DNA of 64,000 bases from Siphonodentalium dalli. Taxonomy: Eukaryota > Mollusca > Scaphopoda > Gadilida > Siphonodentaliidae. The stretch lies in the NCBI GenBank assembly GCA_032622095.1, contig CP136061.1:194068369-194132368 (forward strand). The letters run 5' to 3'. The position numbers and the translations under genes were made by a program. This document shows, in pieces, positions 1 through 12,400 of the stretch (position 1 is the stretch's first letter; every line of letters begins with the position of its first letter). A model generated the notes under the pieces. That model did not search any database, was not told the origin of the DNA, and saw nothing but the letters and a program-made list of their open reading frames with translations.

Positions 1-307
1 TAATTCTTTTCTTTGTAGAAAGCCATTGTCACATTTTCAGTAGATGTGTGACCCAGCAGCTTTCTATTATTCTAAAAAAATTATAAGTTGTATATGTCCA
101 TGCTATGATCCTAACCAGTTAATATGTATATGTACACAAGTCAGTTTATAAAAATTAAGTTATATTAGCCTTGCAATAAAATCAGCAAAACATTGTTGCA
201 AGTTTTTTGAAAGTTGTAATTTGCTCTACCAATTTTCTTGAAACACTTAATCCTCATATGAATTACTGAATATGACATGAGGTTTTTTTTACTAATTTTT
301 ATCTCAG

Positions 308-483
308 GACAAGAAATGGAACAAGAGTGAACGACAGCGCTTCCGTGAAGAAGCTGAAATGTTGAAAGAGCTCCAACATCCAAACATTGTCAGGTTTTAT
401 GACTCGTGGGAAGAAATCAGCCCCAGAAATCGAAAAGTCATTGTGCTAGTAACAGAATTGATGACATCTGGAACCTTGAAGAC
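308..483 (+). CDS. WNK: WNK exon (first in window): kinase N-lobe
   Basis: It encodes residues 1-58 plus two bases of codon 59. The acceptor is tttatctcag|GAC and the donor is AC|gtaagt. It covers the segment after strand beta-3: KSERQRF and [21 protein letters not shown] (helix C and beta-4), then the hinge-side [14 protein letters not shown]. The helix-C Glu lies in the EEAEML segment. The reading frame opens in the middle of the kinase domain, so at least one coding exon lies 5' of the window. Confidence 0.95.
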
Positions 484-3400
484 GTAAGTCTTAACTTTTC
501 TTCTGAAACTACAACCAGTTGCTTCTTCCATTTCCTTGCTTATGCTCTATTATAGGGTTTGTACTGGGTCCTTGAATATGGAAAATTCATGGAATTCAAT
601 CATTTAACTTCTAGTCTGGAATAGTCATGGAAATTAACAATATCTGGAAATGTTGCTCCCCCTGTGCCTCTGATGTCTGTTCAGATCATAACTTGAACAT
701 TGTTGCTCGGATTTCAATGAAATTCGGTATGGATGTTCACTACATTCAATGGATTGTTCAATCGTTTTGTTAGGGTTTTCCGTTTTATAGTTATTCATGT
801 TTTTTTACTTGGAAATGTTGGCTTTTTGTCTGTCAAGCAGATATCTCCACCACCGGTTATTGGATCTCAATGAAATTTGGTATATGGATGTTTACTACGA
901 TAAGGAGTGTTCAATCGTTATGTTCAGATTTTCCATTCTAGAGTTATTCAACTTTGTTTATTTGAAAATGCTGATTTATGGGTCCGTCTGCCTGAGTGGC
1001 TCAGTCATAGGTTATAGGTATGCCCACACTAGACGATATGCCACATGGGAGGGTATGTACTGGACGACAGTCCATCCCTTGTTAATTCTAATTAAGTATT
1101 TTCGTATTTTCACAAAAAATACTTTCAGGTATATCAAACGATTCAAGAAAATCAACTTGAAGGTGCTGAAAAATTGGTGCAGGCAAATCCTGAAGGGATT
1201 ATATTATCTTCATACCCGGACACCACAAGTCATACACAGAGATTTGAAGTGTGACAATATATTTATCACTGGTACTACTGGTTCAGTGAAAATTGGAGAC
1301 TTGGGACTAGCCACCTTAAAGAACAAATCGTTTGCTAAAAGTGTTATAGGTATGGTAATATCCAGTAATATTTTATTCTGGAATTAAAACATAAAAAGTG
1401 CCCTATGGTAGAATGATGTAATGGATCTGAAGCAAGATTTCATCATTTCACACATAAACTTTCCAAAAAAACTATAAAAAAAAACTTTTTGTTTATATTT
1501 ATCCAGTGTCGGTCACTTTCACCTGCTTTTAGTGTAATCTTTCAGACTTCAAATAACTCCTTGTGCCCCCATTGGAAGGCCTCTTCTAGAAACCTATCCA
1601 GAAATAAACTTTCTTGGTAAGGCCAAAAAATAATTTTTGTAGGTGCCTTTTTGAGGCCAGTGGTCTGCAAACAAACTATATTTTTATTATTCCCTCCCCC
1701 ATGTAAGAAAATATTGTATTTTAGACCCATGTTTTATCACTCTCCAAAAAGAATATTATATCTATGGCTCATATTTATAATTTGTAAACATCTTTATATT
1801 AAAAATATTGTTACCTTGTTCTGTTTTAGGTACACCAGAATTCATGGCTCCAGAGATGTATGAAGAGCATTATGATGAGGCAGTGGATTTGTATGCATTT
1901 GGCATGTGCATGCTTGAGATGGCAACATCTGAATACCCATACAAAGAATGTACCAATGCTGCTCAGATCTATCGGAGGGTTACGAGCGTAAGTCAGCATG
2001 ACTAATTTCTTGTCATGCAATTCTTAATTTAATCTTTCTATACTAAAGACTCATCGACGGCTCGTTCCCTTAGGAAACGTTTAGATTCCCTCCAATTAAT
2101 AGGACTTCTTCTCTACTATTTGTATTATCTATCGTCAAACATGAGTTTGAGAGTATCCCCCACCACTTCTCAAAATTAGACCAAGATAAACATCACACAT
2201 CAATGCAAATCAACTTCTGTTTTCTTTGTAAAAATGACATAAGAAAATTTGGGCAAAGTTTTATTGGCTGTGCCAGTGGGGAATGACTTTGGTAATGTGT
2301 GAATGGGGTAAATGGTAAGGGATTTTTTGGAAGGATTGTTGGTCTAGGCAAATTTGGGGATTGATTTTACACTAGTGTACTGTAGGGGACTGAGAAATTG
2401 TAGTAACAAAATTAAACATATTTTGAAATTTTTCATTGCATTCATTTTTCACATATAAAATATACTTAATGTGCTTATATATAATATATATATTTTTTGT
2501 GCATGTAATATGTGTTAATATGGAAATGGGTCCGGCAATTAAAATAGGGCCTGCAAAAATAATTTGCCAAACCCATAAAATTTGTAGAACCCTGGTGTTA
2601 GTAATATTTATAACCTTGTATAGAGTGTAATCAGAGACTTGTTTCCCTCTGATTCTAGGGTTTCTTATGAAAATAATAGTAACTAACTAATTTTATGAAG
2701 ATCAGAATGAAATTTCCTGCATTAATTATCATTTTCTATTCATGGAAATGAAGTCCCATATATCTATTTGCAACAATTTTCTATTTAGTACATATTTAGT
2801 CTCTTCATGATTTAATTGTCATTTTAATTATATTTCTTCCATATACAGGGTGTTAGACCAGATGCATTTGAGAAGATAGACCTTCCAGAAATTCGTGAAA
2901 TCATTGAAGGATGCATCAGAACAAACAAAGGCGAAAGGTACTTTTTATGTTTGCCCTTACCATAGTATGGTAAACATAGTGTCAACGTCCGGATTGACCA
3001 CTCGTCGTTTGTCTGTCTGTCTATCCATCTGTCCGTAGACACTTTACGCATAATGTGATAACTGAAACATTTTCTATCTGATCAGAACCAAATTTGGTAT
3101 GTGAGTTTCTCAGCCCAAAATACAGATCAAGTTCGAATATGGGTTTGATCCGAGTTTTTTTTACGGAGTTATGGCCCTTTTTCGACTTTAAATTCACGGA
3201 TGCTACGATAACTACAAAAAAATTATCTGATCGGAACCAAATTTGGTATGTGATTTTCTCAGCCCAAAATACAGATTGAATTCGAATATGGGTTTGATCC
3301 GATTTATTTAAAAGAGTTATGGCCCTTTTTTTTTTACTTTTATAATAATAAAAAGAAAATTAAATAATATAAACAAAATTGTCATTGACACTTTCATTTG

Positions 3401-6400
3401 TTTTAGTTTTATACCATTAATTAGATGTGATGTCCTGTTTTGAAAATATGAAGATTTTATTGCAATAGTTACATGTAATATAATGATATCAATAAATTAC
3501 CATCCGTGCGCAAATTTAAAACTGAGCGAAAAATAGTATGACTCCTGAATTTATACCAAACTACATCGGGAAAATAAGAGGGTTATATGTTAAATATACA
3601 TGTATATGGGTCAAAATCTCAAAAGTGACAATTTTCACGTAACACCCCTAATCATTGGTAGAAAATTATAACGGTGCTTAGCTGTGGTTATATTTCTATT
3701 TTTATTGATAGCTGAGGTTACATTGAGATTTTAAAATGCACGCGTTTTATTATAATCATTATATTATTCTTGCTCCAGCCTTCCAAACATTGCAATACCT
3801 GTAAAAATGTCATGTAACAGATGGGATTTCCAAACTTTGAGTATAATTTCTTTAAAAACTACCAAATGTAATTGATATAATTTTCTCTAAAAAGTATACA
3901 TAAAACTAGATAATTATTCTGAACGTGTAATTATATCCAGTATGTAAAAGGTGTTTCTGAAATTCAGCTGTTTCTGCGTGTAACACTTTTTATGTCATTC
4001 CTGTTACCATATAACAAAAACTGCAGTAGCAGTTATGAGGATGCGGACCAGACCTGTTAAGTTTTGAAAATGTCAATCCGTGAGATTTTTGCGGGAGGTA
4101 TGCCAAATATGTTCATGTTCCAAAAATAATTTTTATGATGAAGATTGCATAATTTTTATGAGTTTCTATTTTATAAATATATAGACCTAAACAAAATGGC
4201 AATGAATGTCCTGTTGGTAATTGTAATAGAGCTGCTCTGTGTGGGAGATACCACCGTTTATTAAAAAGAAAGAAGCAGATCACACTTCGTAAAAATACTC
4301 AGAATTCCACCGGAAACAGCCGGATATGCGCGAAACCGAAAGTACAACATCGTAATAAACGACAAAATGGACTCGTCTTACGGTTTAACCCAAAAAAGAA
4401 ATGCACACATTCCACCATTTATTAACAAATTTTAAGAAGCAGAAACTTTGTTTAAAGTTAGTCAAAACGAATCCGAGTTACACAGGTTACAACCGGACAT
4501 GTATGCGTGAAACCGAAAGTACAAAATGACCGTCTTAAAAGTTTTACCCGCAAAATAAAAGACACATTCCGTTCTCAATGCATATCACTATCAGTGAACT
4601 TAAATCATAAAGTATCCATTACTTATGTTCATCACTGAGGCCTCACAATACAGCTGCACACTTGTGATTAAACGTATTGTTTTATTTCGTTTGCAATGCA
4701 TGCCACTAATCCGTTACTAAGAAATGTTCATCAATGAGGCCTAGCAATCCAGAACTTTGCACACTTGTGATTATACGTATTGTTTACTAAAACAACACCC
4801 TCCATACGTGTGGCTTCACCAGAGTGTGAAAATCAATTAATATCAGTCACAGTTCACCACAAATTGAGTCTTCAATCAAAAGTTACCGACGATACATTCT
4901 GTGAATGTTAATGTGTGGGTATTTACGGTACCGGAAATAAGGAAGTCACTGTCATTTGGGGAATTCCCGCAAATGCACGAATTTAAAAAATAAAAAAAAA
5001 TTCGTTTTGGGATTTTCAATGTGGGGTTTTGACGAATCCGTGAGAAATTGGGGGTTATCCGTGTTTGCGGAATTGCCGTGGAAATCCGTGAGTCTCACGG
5101 ACAATCCGTGGAACTTAACAGCTCTGATGCGGACATAGATAGCTATTTGAGCCTAAGTGATAGGACATGTGATGGCAATGTATGTGAAAGTAAACATGTA
5201 TGCATTTAAGAAGCTGTTTTTCGATGCTGAAGCGATTAAGTTGTTACTTTTAGGGAGTATGTTAATTCCGTGTCATTCCTGTTACCACGATATAGCAAGA
5301 AAATATAATTAAATCAGTATCCGCTTTTTTTTTTTAGTTTATTTTACAAAAGTTCTTTAAAACTAAAATAAAATGGATTTATCTCTCTGGTTATTTCAAA
5401 CTGAAAAATCTCATCAAAAATAAAAATGTCATTCCTGTTGCTGTCATCCCTGTTACTTGAACCAATAAAAAGTAACAGATATGACTAATAGTAACAGGAA
5501 TGACAAACATATATCAGTTGATAGGATTTCTAAAATAAGAACAGCAAACATTAACAAACCTGTATTTTCTGTTGTGGTGTGTACACAATTTACGTTGTCA
5601 GGTAGGATATCTGTGTTGGGTTGCAATCTTGGGATTGGGTGTTGCCCGAGTTTTCTTACCTACATTATATCTTGCAGGTGGGTTAATATGTGGTAGGGAA
5701 GGGTGGCATTGCGAACGGACCTCGTGATATTGATGCAAGTTCATTCAACATTAATTTTCATAACTTCAGAACATTTAGCTGGACAAGTGGGCTACTAGTA
5801 GTATATTTGTCTAAGGTTGGATGGATAGCCAAAGTTAAATATTTTCAAGGAACGGTTTGGGTGCTGTGCACATTACTTGGACCGAATAAGTGGGTGCATT
5901 GGTTGGGTTAAATGGATAGGACACAAAATCTTGCTTGCACCTATCACCACTACATGTAGCATATTGTCATTGGAAACAAAATTTTCGCCATCAATCTTCA
6001 TCAGCATATTTGTTATTTATGGTGTAATGGAATTAATTCTGCTATTCTTGCTGTAGTGTAATGCTAGCTGCTTAGAATATATTAAACATACAGATACTGA
6101 TATCTAGAGTATCATTACTGTTACCGTTGTGTCATTCATGTTACCGGCAAGTCATTCCTGTTACCATGTACATATAGTTTTGCAAAAAATATCTACAAAA
6201 ATAGTTCAAAAACAATACTGATCATGTTGTTTAGTCTGGACACAGCAAACATTCTAACATATCATTAATAAATGAGGTATCATTTTTTTAGAATCTACAG
6301 GAGGAAGCAAGCAATATTTTTTGGGGTTTTACATGGAATGAGCATTAGAATGATGTAAAAGTTATTTATATGTTGGGATATTCCATTGTATGCTTTATAT

Positions 6401-9400
6401 TATGTTTGGGTAATTTTGTTTATGCAGTGGTCATAATATGGGCTTCAATAGTATGTATTTGATAGTTAACTGGATCTATTTTTGTTAGTAACAGGAATGA
6501 CAAGCAGAAAAGCACCAAAGAGAAACAATGCGATGCTATGGCAACGGGATCTTGAATCCAGCTCTGCTGAGACACGTAGGATGTCCCCTGTGGACTCACC
6601 TTCCATATTAAATGAATAAACACTCTCCCTATGAATGTTCTAAATTTCACAAAATGGAACCCCAAAATGTGCACTTTTGAGATTTTGACCCATATATTAC
6701 GGATGATTGGAGTGATTACATTCATATTTGGACAACCAACGTGATGTATAGATCCTGTAGGTCAACTTTTGACATATACTACCTTTAAGTATAACTGTAA
6801 GCAATATTTAGACAGCTTATATGTTTAAATGAGTCATATGTAACGGGCAATGCACTTCAATTAAAGTACTGATATTACAAAATTAGCTGTTTTCGTTTCT
6901 CATACATGTAATATACTCTATTAATACATATTTTATTAATATCCATGTCAATTGATTGTAAAATGAAACCAAGCTTTTCCTCATCACTGGAAGTCACAAA
7001 ATCTGGGATAAAAACTATCAGCGCTCGTATTAAAGCAGATCTTTCATTTCCAATCTTGTGACAATGTAGTATGAAATGTTTCTCGTCTTCTGTTGGCATT
7101 GAACAAAGGGGACATTTCCTTTTATCTAATGTATTACCCACATGCAGTCCTGTTTCAACTAGGAGTTCACTAATTCTTATTTTGGTAAAAGTGACTAGGG
7201 CTACCTTGTTAACATCAGATAATAAGTAGTTTTCAATCTTCCTGTAGAAGCGAAGCTTATCCCAGGATAGGTGTATGGACCCTAACTGATTCAGAGACTG
7301 CCAGTGAGCCTCTGTACAATTCATAAAAATTATATATTCCTGGATGATTAACCCTTTCAGTGCCAAGTCCGATTTTTGTATCAACCCATATTTCCTTGAT
7401 AATTTTTCAAATTTATTGATTATAATAATGTGATATATTGATGGAAAGAGCTCTTAGAGCTCTTTCCATCAATGTATCACATTATTATGGGTTGATACAA
7501 AAATCGGACTTGGCACTGAAAGGGTTAATAATCATCTAATTCTCAAGTTCAATTCAATTACAACTCAACACTTTTGTCAACAGGTTTACAGTCAAGGAAC
7601 TTCTCCAGAATGATTTCTTCATGGAAGATACTGGCCTGAAAGTGGAACTCGTTAACATTGATGAAGTCATCAAGGATCCACAGTCTGTTGTCCAAATACA
7701 GCTTAGAGTGGTTGATCCAAAAAAACGAAAAGACAAGCATAAAGAGAATGAAGCTATCCAGTTTAATTTCGACATGAGCCATGATGTGCCTGAAAACATC
7801 GCCCATGAAATGGTATGCCAATGTAGTTAGTAAAATTCAATAGGGTAGCAATGTTGACTGGCAAGTCTAAAATCTTGTAGTCAAGTTTTTGGCTTCAGAA
7901 AATTATGTAATGTAGTTTATTAGTTGGAAATTGACCGTCGGGGAAGAATCCAGAGATAATTTGGGGACACCCGTTTCCAGCAGAGGATACCACACGTACA
8001 AGTATCCCCCAATAACTAAATAAGGCTTCTACACCAAACAAACACAGATCAATACAAATACATTTATTATAAATATGACATAATATTTCTGATTTATAAA
8101 TTGAACATAGAAATAAAGACTTTATTGCAACTGCAGATTTTGTATTTACATAGCATATTGTTGAATTGCCTTGAAAAAGTGGAAAATTCAGGTTGACTCA
8201 ATACTGTCCATAAGGAATTGGGGACATTTGGGCTTCTCGAGTTTGGGCACCTATACCTGTAACATATATCAAAACGGCCCTGAATATTTCCCTGAGTGTA
8301 CCCACCCACTGTGGGTTGTGCATGTCATTTTTGCCCATAAAAGACTGGACACGAGCAGATTGTCTCTTTATCTGATGAATGTAAAACCTGTTGATATATT
8401 CCTTCCCATTATCAGACCTGTTAAAGGTACTCAATCCGATCAGACGCTCCTAAATTACTATTTCTTTGACTTCGGGGGTAAAAAATATTTGATTCGAGTC
8501 GAGGAACCCACCTATCAAAGCTCAGAGTGATTAGATATCAATGTTTGAAATTTGCTGTTTCTATTGTTTGTGGCACAATCTTTTCGAGGACCACGTGCTA
8601 AAAATGGACAAATTGCGGTTGTAAGATGGATAACTCTAAAATCAAGTGGTTATTATTGTTAATATTAATGACTTGACCCTTAGACAGACTGTCAATGTCT
8701 GTTTGGCTATCGTTTCCTTGTGACAATTAACACCGATGATTAATCTCAGAATAAATTTGATATCATACACCCAGCTGTTGTGCGATAATATAACAACATG
8801 CACCAAATATTGAAACGAAACACTTGATTACACGAAGGTGTTTATTGTCACATGTTCTCAATTATGACCATTGCATAGATACTTTGGCAATATGAAATCA
8901 ACTCAGGGTTTTTTGGCTTGCTGAATTCCAAATGATGCACACACAAGTTTTGACTTGTTATAACCCGTTTCCCCGGTGACATTTTAATCTTGCAAGAAAG
9001 AAGTTTACCTGTTATTACCTGTTACTTTATTCAGGATGAATTATTGGCCATAATCATTACAGCAATCATTCTGCCAACAAATGCCACTGCATGTAATTTG
9101 TTATCTGCCTATTTTGATTTATGAAAATAACTTATTCTGGTATGATATTTTGTTATTCCGTTCTGAACAGCTCAGTGGAGTGTTTCAAATCACTTTAATA
9201 GACAAATTATATACCCAATATTCAGTTTTGTCTCTGTTTTATTCGTGAAATCAGGTTTTATTAAAATTTATGTTGTTGTAATTGTGGCCTGGAAGAGGTA
9301 CACAATCTTTAACCAACCCTGGGAATTAAGGAAAATTTGCCTAGGCGAAAATATTGCCTACGCAAAATGATTTTGACTAGGCAATTTTCATTTTTACCTA

Positions 9401-12400
9401 GGCATTTTTCAATAAAGTGTTGTTTTCATTGAATTAAGATGAATTGTTGCTCACAAATTAAACTAACATGTTATGATAGCTGTATTGCAGAACAGACTCA
9501 TTATTAATGTTATAACCTATCTGAGTATCATTCACTTTATTCAATTTATGTGTCCACGGTGGTGAGGTAAGAACTATTCCCTTGGGCTGGGCATGCAGGG
9601 TTATAACTCACTGAATCTGACTGAATTGCAGTTAATTTGATTTTGAATGACCCATCATGAATTGACTGCATGAGAGTCATTTTGTATCAATTATTTGTGT
9701 TTTTGAAATGATTGTATTTGTGTATACTTTAAAGATTTTAATTACAAAATAATAAAGAGTCAAGTTGAGACTGTCAGCACACAGAACCAGGTCACAAATA
9801 GACTGGGTAATTCAATTATTATCTTCACCACATGACATGATGACCAGTTATTATAATCAAATTGGGTTCGGTGCAAAACATGTTTTTTATTTCGCTCATC
9901 TCAACTTCCTGTTATTGTGTACTCCAACTGAGTACGCCAGACAGATAACGTTAGCAACCAATATGCACTTGAACCGACGATGTAAACACGATAAACAAGC
10001 ACTCATCATGAGTATAGGCCTAGGTCTATAGACTATAATTGCTAACTGACTATGTGTTAAATATGATCATAAATATGATCAGCTTCTTTCATTGTGGAAA
10101 CACGTGGTCGAAAAAAGTTTTAAAACATCGGAGCACGTGCTTGTCAAGTTGGCTATACTTCGTCGGAAACAAGAAAGCGCTAGCATCAGTTGGATACATT
10201 GTGAGATGATTGGTATGTTGCACGCATGCGAGTGGCACAATGACCTCCTTTCAAGTTGATGATGCTTGCTCTGTCAACCGTAACCGGTTGCTTGGAGACG
10301 GATCATTACCATGTTATATTTTATATTGCCCACTAGCTGATTGTGTCAATCTGTGCAAGTCGCGAGTAAAATGATTTTGTGGACATGTGTCGTGTGGCCC
10401 AATTGTGGAAATAATATAGAACGCGAGCGTAAAACAAATCATGGCATTGCTAACGCTTCAACAAACGTCCATTTCACTTCCAAATTGAACATGTCATCAT
10501 TTATTTGCCTCGGCTAAAGAAATGCTGACGCAAATTCATTTCACGTCGGCTTTTGCCTCGGCACTGCCGATTGCCGACGCTAATTCCCAGGTTGTTTAAC
10601 TACAATCTGACTTGTGATGGTTTCAACGATGTTCAGTGATAGTCTGGAATATTTAAGTCATTCCCCACATATGCTTTGATTATTCGACCAGCCAACTAGT
10701 AATTCAGTTTTGGTGATGGTTGACTACACTAGGAACATTTTGGAAAAAAATCAGCCACTAAGAGAGAGAGAGAGATAATTTATTGGCAAAAGAGCATAAA
10801 TTAAACATTATAGATACAAAGCATGGATATATATAAAATGGATTTTGATATTTGTCTTGTAAGCCAGTTTCTTGTCCATTTGGCAGTCAGTGTGAAATAG
10901 AAAACTACATCGCACTTACTCCCAACTGGGTGCACTTTTTACAAGACTGTCCACCCATCAAAAACTTTGAATCAACTCTGGTTATGACAGAGATGAGGTG
11001 ATAAATTCTATGAGTCTACTATGGTTGAATATATGTCTAAAATGGATCTGGTGGAATTATTAGGCCTACATGTATGTAGTATACATGTATGTAGTATATA
11101 TAGAGGATCTCACATGAGTTTCTATTTTATACGGAATTTATCAACCGAGTTCACTAAATTCGATTTGAGCCGAGGTTTACCGAGGCTCAAATAGAATTTA
11201 GAGGACGAGGTTGATAAATTACGTATAAAATAGGACGAGTGTGAGATACCTTTTATCACATGATCAAATAAACCCGAAGCAACGCGAAATATTCATCGAA
11301 AACAACAATCATAAACTACAGCGATCGCAAGTTATTTGAAGAACGCCGTGACGTCATCGCACGCGCTGATATCAAACGTGTCTTTTACCGATAATTATGA
11401 AACTGCTTTTATGGCCAAATTATGTGATAAAAGAGCATATTTCATTACGAGAGCATATACATTTCCTGTCGCTGACCGCCAAGCTGAGCCTGTGTTAGAT
11501 CTGCTTAGTCATACCCTTCAAATTGCTAATGTTCAATTGGACTTTTATTTATTACATAAAGGTTTCTGAATCAATATTATCTCATATTTTCAGGTGAAAT
11601 CAGGAATTCTTCAGGATGAAGATATGAAAGTTGTGACAAAGCAAATAAAAGACAAAATTGCATATATAACAAAGGAAATAGACAGAAATGCTTCTGAAGT
11701 CAAGTTAGCTGAGTCACAGAACAAGAACAGTGAGCCTCAGTCCACTGGGAACGAGAGCCAGGCACAAGCTAATATGAGTAGTCAGTCCATATCTGGCGCT
11801 GATATGTCCAACATGTCTAATTCAATCCAGTATGTCAATAGCCAAGCACCCATAGGTTTGTCTCAGTCAATACAAGGGAATCAACTTGCTCCTGGCCCCT
11901 CTGGTTACACAGCTAATATTGAGGATACTCCAACACAAGGTATTGAAAAATTATGGTTGATTTTCTTAACAAATCTATTGTAGATTGTTTTATATTTAAA
12001 GTCACATGGCGATTTGCACTCCAAATTACACCTGATTGATTTTTTCACTGCATTGAAATTTGAGCTTTGACAAAACCCTGTACCAATGCATTCTCTTATA
12101 TATGCGAGTCTCCCATATAGTCCGACAGCAAAACCGATATTGCTAATGCGTGTTGTCTCATATAAAGTTTTGTTCTTTGTGGATTCCAGTGATGTAGGGT
12201 ATCTGTCTGAATAATCCACTGGCTGACCCACCGGCAGCCTTGAGGAATTTAAGAAATTGGCGTTCAATTAAAAATTAGCCATCATTTCCGAAAGGATACA
12301 GCTTTTAGCTCACCTGAGACAAAGTCTCCGATGGAGCTGTAGTCATCACTCCTCGTCCATCCATCCGTCAACAATTCGTTAAACATCTTCTTCCCTGGAA

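Larger units (their letters stand above)
3603..6696 (+). mobile_element. 3.1-kb unit bounded by a 25-bp perfect inverted repeat
   Basis: Positions 3603-3627 and 6672-6696 are exact reverse complements over 25 bp. About ten copies of the 14-mer GTCATTCCTGTTAC or close variants lie inside, in both orientations, at 3994, 5272, 5428, 5443, 5472(-), 5491(-), 6111, 6131, 6151 and 6488(-). The unit is interrupted by a hAT element at 4049-5126. No transposase is visible. The true ends may extend beyond the inverted repeat; I found no target duplication, so the superfamily is unknown. Confidence 0.55.

Noticed and set aside
1-307. Missing start exon of WNK in the first 300 bases
   Set aside because: The sequence before 308 is intronic with a clear acceptor; no glycine-loop-coding segment is present.
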